Assembly: GCA_002347405.1 (NCBI GenBank)
Contig: DDXB01000040.1
Span: forward strand, 1 to 11,337
Direction: 5' to 3'
Length of the DNA stretch: 11,337 bases
DNA from: Rhodocyclaceae bacterium UBA2271
Lineage (GTDB): Bacteria > Pseudomonadota > Gammaproteobacteria > Burkholderiales > Rhodocyclaceae
The notes below the pieces were generated by a model, which was not told the DNA's origin, did not search any database, and saw only the letters and a program-made list of their open reading frames with translations. This document shows, one piece after another, positions 1 to 5,267 of this stretch; within the stretch, counting starts at the first letter, position 1; the number at the start of each line of letters is the position of its first letter. The position numbers and the translations under genes were made by a program.

Positions 1-77
1 TGCACTTCGGACTTGAAACCGCCCTGCATAAGTAGGCTAAACGTGCAACTTTGCGACGTTAGCTCTACTGTCAGAAA

Positions 78-779
78 TTAGTCCTTCAGTATTGCGCTTT
101 CCAGCCCGGCCAGGCCGAGATGGCGGACATCGCGGCCCTTTTCCATGTAGACCACATACTCCGAGATGTTCTTGGCGTGGTCGCCGATGCGTTCGATCGA
201 CTTGGCGATGAACAGCAGGTCCAGCGCGCGCGAAATGGTGCGCGGATCTTCCATCATGTAAGTGATCAGCTGGCGCATCCCCGCCTTGAATTCGGCGTTG
301 ACATCCTTGTCGCGCCGCGCCACCTCCGTTGCCACAGAGCAATCGGCACGGGCGAAGGCGTCGAGTGCCTGACGCAGCATGGAAACGACGGTTTCGGCGG
401 AATGATGCAGTTCGATGCGCGGCACATAGGCAGTGTCGTTGGAATAAATGGCACGCGTCTTCTTGGCAATCTTCTTGGCCTCGTCGCCGATGCGCTCAAG
501 GTCGGTAATCGTCTTGACCACCGTCATGATCATGCGCAGGTCGCGGGCCGCCGGCTGACGCCGGGCGATGATGTGGACGCAGTCATCGTCCAGTTCAACC
601 TCGAGCCGGTTAACCTCCTGGTCACCAGTGATTACCGCCTCGCAGAGGGCCAGATCAGCGTTGCCCAAAGCCGTCATGGCCTGGATGATCTGGCGCTCGA
701 CGACCCCGCCCAGCCGCAACACCTTGCTGCGGATATCTTCCAGTTCGGCATCGAACTGCTTGAGGATATGCTCGGTCAT
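78..779 (-). CDS. phoU: PhoU, phosphate signalling regulator
   Basis: PhoU is a cytoplasmic helical protein that links the Pst phosphate transporter to the PhoR/PhoB two-component system and represses the Pho regulon when phosphate is plentiful. The 233-residue product has the usual family length and the two-fold repeat of three-helix bundles. Each half carries the metal-binding signature: LERIGDEAKKIA with E95 and D99, and IERIGDHAKNIS with E196 and D200. The ATG is preceded by AGGAG (minus strand, 789-793) at a 9-base spacing, which supports this start. It lies 73 bases downstream of rpiA in the same direction, and that gap holds a probable Pho box, so it probably has its own promoter. No pst genes or phoB/phoR are in the window. 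The 77 bases beyond its stop hold no recognisable gene. The family assignment is secure. Confidence 0.96.
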   Translation of the reverse strand: MTEHILKQFDAELEDIRSKVLRLGGVVERQIIQAMTALGNADLALCEAVITGDQEVNRLEVELDDDCVHIIARRQPAARDLRMIMTVVKTITDLERIGDEAKKIAKKTRAIYSNDTAYVPRIELHHSAETVVSMLRQALDAFARADCSVATEVARRDKDVNAEFKAGMRQLITYMMEDPRTISRALDLLFIAKSIERIGDHAKNISEYVVYMEKGRDVRHLGLAGLESAILKD

Positions 780-818
780 GACGTGACGCTCCTGAATGGC
801 TTGGTAAATGATGCGCGC

Positions 819-852
819 AGTCTACGACGTTTTGATGACGGATTTATTGCAG
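819..852 (-). promoter_or_regulatory. Probable Pho box and -10 element for phoU
   Basis: On the minus strand, 852 to 835 reads CTGCAATAAATCCGTCAT. This matches the PhoB box layout of two 7-base direct half-sites (ideal CTGTCAT) separated by an AT-rich 4-base spacer: the half-sites match at 5/7 and 6/7 and the spacer is AAAT. Ten bases further downstream is TAGACT (824-819, 4/6 to TATAAT), the spacing expected where PhoB replaces the -35 contact. The box starts immediately after the rpiA stop codon, so PhoB would act in the short rpiA-phoU gap. Seen: motif, spacing and position. Inferred: PhoB binding. Confidence 0.6.
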
Positions 853-1524
853 TCAGCGCGTCATGTGCTTGACGCCATGCGGCGTGGCAAGCAGCAGCAG
901 GTCCGCGCCGCGGCAGGCGAACAGGCCATTGGTGACGACACCGACAATACCGTTCAGGGCGGTTTCAAAAGCGACCGGATCGGCAATCCGCAAGCCCGGT
1001 ACATCGAGAATGACATTGCCGTTGTCGGTAATGAAGCCTTCGCGCAGGCGGGGCTGGCCACCCAGCTTGACGATCTCGCGGGCGACGTAGGCACGCGCCA
1101 TCGGGATCACCTCGACCGGCAACGGAAATTTGCCAAGCAGATCGACCAGCTTGCTGTCATCACAGACACAGACGAATTTGTCGGCCACCGCCGCGACAAT
1201 CTTCTCGCGCGTCAAGGCGCCGCCACCCCCCTTGACCATCGCCAGCTTGACGGTCACCTCGTCGGCGCCATCAACATAGATGGGCATGGCGTCGACATCG
1301 TTCAGGTCAAGCACCCGGATGCCATGTCCCTCCAGGCGCTTCCGGGTCGCCTCGGAACTGGCGACGGTCGCGCCGATGCGGTCCTTGATGGTCGCCAGTG
1401 CGTCGATGAACAGGTTGGCGGTCGATCCGGTGCCGACACCGATGATGCTGCCCGCCGGCGCCGTTTCCGCCACATAGTCACGTGCGGCATTGGCCACCGC
1501 CTGCTTGAGTTCGTCCTGGGTCAT
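853..1524 (-). CDS. rpiA: Ribose-5-phosphate isomerase A
   Basis: RpiA interconverts ribose 5-phosphate and ribulose 5-phosphate in the non-oxidative pentose phosphate pathway, in the cytoplasm. The product has 223 residues, close to the 219 of E. coli RpiA. It keeps the phosphate-binding GVGTGSTA loop (29-36), the active-site DGADE with D85 and D88, KGGGGALTREK with K98 and the catalytic base E107, and the conserved GKFPLPVEVIPMA and TDNGNVILD blocks. A TTG 15 bases upstream is possible in frame, but the ATG at 1524 is preferred: it has GGAGG at 1529-1533 and begins MTQDELK, as in E. coli. The gene is 286 bases downstream of lpdA. A terminator-like hairpin ends 13 bases before the start codon, so its transcript leader is unusual. 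Confidence 0.96.
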   Translation of the reverse strand: MTQDELKQAVANAARDYVAETAPAGSIIGVGTGSTANLFIDALATIKDRIGATVASSEATRKRLEGHGIRVLDLNDVDAMPIYVDGADEVTVKLAMVKGGGGALTREKIVAAVADKFVCVCDDSKLVDLLGKFPLPVEVIPMARAYVAREIVKLGGQPRLREGFITDNGNVILDVPGLRIADPVAFETALNGIVGVVTNGLFACRGADLLLLATPHGVKHMTR

Positions 1525-1537
1525 GCTGCCTCCTTGC

Positions 1538-1562
1538 AAAAAGACGCCCGGTCAGGCCGGGC
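1538..1562 (-). terminator. Terminator-like hairpin ahead of the rpiA ribosome binding site
   Basis: On the minus strand, GCCCGG (1562-1557), a 5-base loop and CCGGGC (1551-1546) form a perfect 6-bp GC stem, followed by GTC and then five Ts (1542-1538). This is the form of a short intrinsic terminator. It is followed within five bases by the rpiA Shine-Dalgarno sequence. It could end transcripts arriving from the pyruvate dehydrogenase genes or act as an attenuator in the rpiA leader. The stem is short, so its strength is uncertain. A -10-like TATACT lies just upstream (1585-1580) but I see no good -35. Confidence 0.5.
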
Positions 1563-1746
1563 ATGTTGTATGGGTGCGAAGTATACGCCGTCCTGCCAGC
1601 GCCGACTTGTAACGTGAAATCACCGCAGCATTTGCGCCGGGCCGCCCCAAGCAAGCGCGACACGCGGCGAAAGCCGCAATCCGCTCCGGCGCATAAGCGC
1701 GGCACCCCGTGATATTCGAGCGCCAGCGCGCCGTTTGAAACTCTCC

Positions 1747-1769
1747 GGGAGGGGGGGGAAGGGGGGCGG
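1747..1769 (+). other. G-rich tract with quadruplex potential
   Basis: The plus strand carries runs of G3, G8, G6 and G2 separated by only one or two bases. The G8 run can supply two G3 blocks, so four G3 blocks are available for an intramolecular quadruplex. On the minus strand, which is the sense of lpdA, the same stretch is C-rich and G-poor, as expected of a Rho loading region. It lies 42 to 64 bases past the lpdA stop codon. The rest of the 286-base lpdA-rpiA gap (1563-1746) shows no gene that I can support. Confidence 0.4.
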
Positions 1770-1772
1770 TGT

Positions 1773-1810
1773 CTTTCATGATCGGGGGCGTAGCCCTCGC
1801 ATCATGAAAG
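1773..1810 (-). terminator. Long hairpin directly after the lpdA stop codon
   Basis: CTTTCATGAT (1773-1782) and ATCATGAAAG (1801-1810) are perfect inverted repeats of 10 bases. Inside them, 1783-1789 pairs with 1793-1799 (one G-T pair), leaving a 3-base loop and one unpaired base at 1800. The whole is a 17-bp stem that begins at the base next to the lpdA TAA. There is no T-run after it on either strand. It is therefore more likely a 3'-end stabilising structure, or part of a Rho-dependent end together with the C-rich RNA downstream, than a classical intrinsic terminator. Confidence 0.5.
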
Positions 1811-3685
1811 TTACCTTTTTTTCATCGGCGGCAGGTCGGTGCAGCTGCCGTGCGCCACTTCCGCCGCCATGCCGATGCTTTCGCCCAGCGTCGGGTGCGG
1901 ATGGATGGTCTTGCCGATATCGACGGCGTCGGCGCCCATCTCGATGGCCAGCACAATCTCGCCGATCATGTCGCCAGCATTGGGGCCGACGATCGCGCCG
2001 CCGATCACGCGATGGGTTTCCGCATCGAAAATCAGCTTGGTGAAACCGTATTCGGCGCCATTGGCGATTGCCCGACCGGACGCCGCCCAGGGGAATTTTG
2101 CCACCTCGACCGGCCGTTCAGCGGCCTTGGCCTGCTCTTCGGTGAGGCCGACCCAGGCGACTTCGGGATGCGTGTAGGCAACGCCGGGAATCACCGTCGC
2201 GTCGAAATGCGCCTTCTGCCCGGCGGCGGCCTCGGCGGCGACATGCGCCTCATGCACGGCCTTGTGCGCCAGCATCGGCTGGCCGACGATGTCGCCGATC
2301 GCAAAAATGTGCGGCACGTTGGTACGCATCTGGCTGTCGACCGGAATGAAACCGCGTTCGTTCACCACCACGCCGGCCTTGTCGGCATCGATCTTGTTGC
2401 CGTTGGGGCTGCGCCCGGCAGCCTGCAGGATCAGGTCGTAGCGCTGGGGTTCGGCAGGCGCTGCGGCGCCCTCGAACCTGACCCAGAGTCCATCGTCCTT
2501 CACCTCGACCGCAGTCGTCTTCGTCTTCAGCATGATCTTGTCGAAGCGGTGGCTGTTTTGCTTTTCCCAGACCTTGACCGCATCACGGTCCGGACCTTGC
2601 ATCAGGCCATCGAGCATCTCGACGACATCGACCTTGGCGCCGAGTGTGGAATACACCGTCGCCATTTCCAGGCCGATGATGCCGCCGCCGATGACCAACA
2701 TGCGTTGCGGCAGCTTGCCGTCAACTGCGCGCAGTTCGAGCGCGCCGGTGGAATCGACGATGCGCGGGTCGCGGGGAATGAATGGCAGATGGAAAGCCGC
2801 CGAACCGGCGGCGATGATGCACTTCTCGAAACGGACGACTTTCTTTTCGCCGGTTTTCTCCTGCGCCGTGCCGGTGGTCGCCTCGACTTCGAGATGATGG
2901 GCATCGAGGAAGTGGCCGTAACCACGCACGACCTCGACCTTGCGCGCCTTCGCCATGCCGGCGAGGCCGCCGGTCAGCTTGCCGACGACCTTTGCCTTGT
3001 GCGCGCGTAACTGATCGATATCGACCTGCGGCGCGGCGAAGCTCACGCCGGCAACGCTCATATGCTGCGCCTCGTCCATCACCGCCGCGACATGCAGCAG
3101 CGCCTTGGATGGAATGCAGCCGACATTGAGGCAGACACCGCCCAGCGTGGCATAGCGTTCCACCAGCACCGTCCGCATGCCAAGATCGGCACTGCGGAAG
3201 GCGGCCGAGTAGCCGCCGGGCCCGGCGCCGAGAACAAGCACTTCAGTTTCGCTGTCGGCCTTGCCGCTGTAACTGCCTGCAGCAGGAGCAGAAAAAGGGG
3301 CCTGGTTCGAATTAGGCGCCTCATTTAATTCGAGCCTGGCCCCTTTTTCTTCTTCTTTTAATTCGAGCCTGGCCCCTTTTTCTTCTTTTCTGGGCGCCGA
3401 CGCTGGCTCGGCCGGTGCAGGAGCAGCAGCCGCCGTATCACCAGCGCCGACTTTTACCAGGGCGATCAGCGCACCTTCGCCGATCCGTTCGCCAACGGCA
3501 ATCCTGACTTCGCTAACCGTGCCGGCCACCGGGCTCGGCACGTCCATCGTCGCCTTGTCGGATTCGAGGGTGATCAGTGCATCCTCGGCCTTGACCACAT
3601 CGCCCGGCTTGATATGAATTTCGATGACCGGCACATCCTTGAAATCGCCGATGTCCGGTACTTTAACTTCCACTATGGAACTCAT
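1811..3685 (-). CDS. lpdA: Dihydrolipoamide dehydrogenase (E3) with N-terminal lipoyl domain
   Basis: This is the E3 of the pyruvate dehydrogenase complex: a FAD flavoprotein that reoxidises dihydrolipoyl groups and passes the electrons to NAD+. The 624-residue product is about 150 longer than E. coli Lpd (474) because of an extra lipoyl domain (1-80, lipoyl-lysine K44 in ESDKATMDVP). A linker follows, then the FAD loop GAGPGG (153-158), the redox disulfide C185/C190 in GGVCLNVGCIPSK, the NAD motif GGGIIGLE (333-340) and the catalytic pair H597/E602 in HPTLGE. The lipoyl-E3 fusion is known from betaproteobacterial pyruvate dehydrogenase operons. The ATG at 3685 is chosen over a start eight codons upstream because GGAGGC lies just before it. 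Oddities: the linker (102-132) is encoded by a palindromic repeat element, and the ribosome binding site lies in a 9-bp stem. It is 112 bases downstream of aceF. Confidence 0.96.
   Translation of the reverse strand: MSSIVEVKVPDIGDFKDVPVIEIHIKPGDVVKAEDALITLESDKATMDVPSPVAGTVSEVRIAVGERIGEGALIALVKVGAGDTAAAAPAPAEPASAPRKEEKGARLELKEEEKGARLELNEAPNSNQAPFSAPAAGSYSGKADSETEVLVLGAGPGGYSAAFRSADLGMRTVLVERYATLGGVCLNVGCIPSKALLHVAAVMDEAQHMSVAGVSFAAPQVDIDQLRAHKAKVVGKLTGGLAGMAKARKVEVVRGYGHFLDAHHLEVEATTGTAQEKTGEKKVVRFEKCIIAAGSAAFHLPFIPRDPRIVDSTGALELRAVDGKLPQRMLVIGGGIIGLEMATVYSTLGAKVDVVEMLDGLMQGPDRDAVKVWEKQNSHRFDKIMLKTKTTAVEVKDDGLWVRFEGAAAPAEPQRYDLILQAAGRSPNGNKIDADKAGVVVNERGFIPVDSQMRTNVPHIFAIGDIVGQPMLAHKAVHEAHVAAEAAAGQKAHFDATVIPGVAYTHPEVAWVGLTEEQAKAAERPVEVAKFPWAASGRAIANGAEYGFTKLIFDAETHRVIGGAIVGPNAGDMIGEIVLAIEMGADAVDIGKTIHPHPTLGESIGMAAEVAHGSCTDLPPMKKR
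3291..3382. repeat. Palindromic element in the lpdA linker, with an extra arm
   Basis: The left arm 3291-3314 and right arm 3326-3349 are 24-base inverted repeats that match at 22 positions, around an 11-base loop (3315-3325). A third arm, identical to the right arm, lies at 3359-3382. The right arm plus its tail is thus a direct tandem repeat with a period of 33 bases (11 codons). In the lpdA frame this encodes residues 102-132, seen as EKGARLEL twice followed by NEAPNSNQAPFSA. The core matches the aceF copy at 58 of 59 bases. The ends are GAAAAAGGGG and CCCCTTTTTC, so it resembles a terminator on both strands. Confidence 0.9.
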
Positions 3686-3718
3686 GCTGCCTCCGTAGGG
3701 CTGCCCCAAGGAGGCAGC
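3686..3718 (-). promoter_or_regulatory. Hairpin enclosing the lpdA ribosome binding site
   Basis: On the minus strand GCTGCCTCC (3718-3710) and GGAGGCAGC (3694-3686) are perfect 9-base inverted repeats. The second arm holds the lpdA Shine-Dalgarno sequence and ends directly before the ATG at 3685. The 15-base loop can itself pair GGG with CCC. In the free mRNA this would hide the ribosome binding site. Ribosomes stop at aceF 80 bases upstream of the stem, so opening must come from another factor or from structure competition. Seen: the pairing. Inferred: an effect on translation. Confidence 0.55.
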
Positions 3719-3734
3719 GAGTCAACACAATGGA

Positions 3735-3794
3735 GCGGGCGCAGCCCGCGAACCCGAGTCACCCCCTGCCTTGGGAAGGGGGATGGGGGGAAGG
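3735..3794. repeat. REP-like palindromic and G-rich intergenic module
   Basis: The aceF-lpdA gap contains a perfect hairpin GCGGGC-GCA-GCCCGC (3735-3749), a second stem CCCCCT (3762-3767) with AGGGGG (3777-3782), and a G-rich run (3773-3794; G3, G5, G6, G2). It shares GGGCGYAGCCC and the G-tract pattern with the gap on the other side of lpdA (1747-1796). This suggests a dispersed intergenic repeat family. On the mRNA the stem at 3782-3762 follows the aceF stop by about 16 bases, but there is no T-run after it. Confidence 0.5.
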
Positions 3795-3797
3795 TAG

Positions 3798-5255
3798 TCA
3801 TAAATTTACCCGACGGAAGTCAGTGAGCAACTGGGCGAGATAGGCATTGCAGCGCGTTGCCAGCGCACCATCGACAACGCGGTGGTCGGCCGACAAGGAC
3901 AGCGGCACGATCAGGCGCGGCACGAACTGCTTGCCATCCCAGACCGGCTTCATGCTCGATTTGCTGACCCCGAGGATGCCGACCTCGGGGGCATTGACGA
4001 TCGGCGAAAACGCCGTGCCGCCGATGCCGCCGACGCTGGAGATGGTGAAGGTGGCGCCCTGCATGGCGGCGAGCGGCAGTTTGCCGTCGCGCGCCTGCTT
4101 CGCCAGATCGGAGGTTTCCTGGGCAATTTCGAACACGCCTTTCTGGTCGGCGTTTTTCAGCACCGGCACCATCAGGCCGTGCGGCGTGTCGGCAGCAAAG
4201 CCGATGTGCCAGTAGTTCTTGTAAACGAGATTGTCGCCATCCAGCGAACTGTTCAGCTCGGGATACTTCTTCAGCACGGCGACCATTGCTTTAATCATAA
4301 ATGCCAGCATGGTGACCTTGACACCCGCCTTTTCATTCTCCTTATTGAGCTGGACCCGCAAGGCTTCGAGGTCGGTGATGTCGGCGTCCTCGTGATAGGT
4401 AACCGCCGGGATCATCACCCAGTTGCGTGCCAGGTTGGGTCCGGAAATCTTCTTGATGCGCGATAGTGGTTTGACCTCGACGGGGCCAAACTTGGCGAAG
4501 TCGACCTGCGGCCAGGGCAGCAGATTCAGCCCTGTTCCACCACCGGCTGCACCGGCAGCACCCGCTGCCGGTGCAGCCGCGCCACTCATCACATTCTTGA
4601 CGAAGATCTGCACATCCTGCTGGGTGATGCGGCCTTTCGGGCCACTGCCTTTCACCTGCACGATATTGACGCCCAGTTCGCGGGCAAAGCGGCGCACCGA
4701 GGGACTGGCGTGGGCCCTGATCCGGTCCTTGCCGCCCTGGATCTCGGTCGCGGTAGCGCCGGGCGTCGGCATGGTGATCCGCTGTGGGGCGGTGGTGGGT
4801 TCAGCTTCGGTCGGGCGCAATTCACAGACCTCGCCCGCGACGACCGGTGCGGCAAAAGTCGGCGCTGGCGGTACGGCGACTGGCGCTGAAAAAGGTGGCG
4901 CTGAAAAAGGGGCCTGGTTCGAATTAAGCGCCTCATTTAATTCGAGCCTGGCCCCTTTTTCTTCTTTTTCTGCTTTTTCTTGTTTTTCTTTGGCCGGCTC
5001 CGGCGCAGCCGCGGCCGCGCCAGCAGCGGCATCGAGCAGCAGCACCAGCGTGTCCTTTGCCACCCTGTCGCCAACCTTGACCTTCACTTCCCTGACTGTG
5101 CCGGCTGCCGGGGAAGGCACGTCCATCGTCGCCTTGTCGGATTCCAGCGTGATCAAGGTGTCTTCGGCCTTGATGACGTCGCCGGGCTTGACATGCACTT
5201 CGATCACCGGCACGTCATTGAAGTCGCCGATGTCGGGAACCTTGACTTCGATCAT
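3798..5255 (-). CDS. aceF: Dihydrolipoamide acetyltransferase (E2 of pyruvate dehydrogenase)
   Basis: E2 forms the core of the complex and moves the acetyl group from the lipoyl arm to CoA. The 485-residue product has one lipoyl domain (1-77, K41 in ESDKATMDVP), an Ala/Pro/Glu-rich linker (78-175), a peripheral subunit-binding domain (about 180-219, ASPSVRRFARELG...GPKGRITQQDV), a second Ala/Gly linker (224-242), and the acyltransferase domain (about 255-485) ending with SADHRVVDGA, catalytic H458 and D462. E. coli AceF has three lipoyl domains; here there is one, the other being carried by LpdA. The frame stays open into aceE, but the ATG at 5255 is the true start: it begins MIEVKVPDIGD at the domain edge and has AAGGAG before it. 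The gap to aceE is 10 bases. Residues 99-118 come from the palindromic element. Confidence 0.96.
   Translation of the reverse strand: MIEVKVPDIGDFNDVPVIEVHVKPGDVIKAEDTLITLESDKATMDVPSPAAGTVREVKVKVGDRVAKDTLVLLLDAAAGAAAAAPEPAKEKQEKAEKEEKGARLELNEALNSNQAPFSAPPFSAPVAVPPAPTFAAPVVAGEVCELRPTEAEPTTAPQRITMPTPGATATEIQGGKDRIRAHASPSVRRFARELGVNIVQVKGSGPKGRITQQDVQIFVKNVMSGAAAPAAGAAGAAGGGTGLNLLPWPQVDFAKFGPVEVKPLSRIKKISGPNLARNWVMIPAVTYHEDADITDLEALRVQLNKENEKAGVKVTMLAFMIKAMVAVLKKYPELNSSLDGDNLVYKNYWHIGFAADTPHGLMVPVLKNADQKGVFEIAQETSDLAKQARDGKLPLAAMQGATFTISSVGGIGGTAFSPIVNAPEVGILGVSKSSMKPVWDGKQFVPRLIVPLSLSADHRVVDGALATRCNAYLAQLLTDFRRVNL
4882..4911. repeat. 15-base tandem duplication at the edge of the aceF element
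   Basis: GGCGCTGAAAAAGGT (4882-4896) is followed directly by GGCGCTGAAAAAGGG (4897-4911). The second unit overlaps the left end of the palindromic element. In protein this gives PFSAPPFSAP. The period of 15 keeps the frame. It looks like replication slippage or a trace of how the element integrated. Confidence 0.75.
4903..4961. repeat. Palindromic element in the aceF linker
   Basis: The arms 4903-4926 and 4938-4961 are 24-base inverted repeats with two mismatches, around an 11-base loop (4927-4937). In the aceF frame they encode residues 99-118 (EKGARLELNEALNSNQAPFS). The only difference from the lpdA core copy is the first loop base (A here, G there). The position after the lipoyl domain is equivalent to that in lpdA. 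The structure ends in CCCCTTTTTC on both strands. Confidence 0.9.
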
Positions 5256-5261
5256 TGCGGA

Positions 5262-5267
5262 CTCCTT
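5262..5267 (-). promoter_or_regulatory. aceF ribosome binding site overlapping the aceE stop
   Basis: AAGGAG (5267-5262 on the minus strand) lies 6 bases before the aceF ATG and shares its first two bases with the aceE stop codon TAA (5268-5266). This fixes the aceF start at 5255 and indicates coupled translation of E1 and E2. Confidence 0.8.

Noticed and set aside
40..60. AACGT...ACGTT imperfect inverted repeat after phoU, as a possible terminator
   Set aside because: The stem is short with a bulged base, not GC-rich and followed by only three Ts, so support is too weak.
1552..1779. 75-codon minus-strand frame in the lpdA-rpiA gap
   Set aside because: No Shine-Dalgarno sequence, its start lies inside a hairpin, and its 3' end runs into the terminator-like stem; the product resembles nothing I recognise.
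1850..3010. 386-codon open frame opposite lpdA
   Set aside because: Antisense shadow of a secure gene, with no domain or good ribosome binding site.
3291..3382. CRISPR-like or phage attachment repeat
   Set aside because: The copies are inverted arms of one palindrome within coding sequence, with no regular unique spacers, integrase or cas genes.
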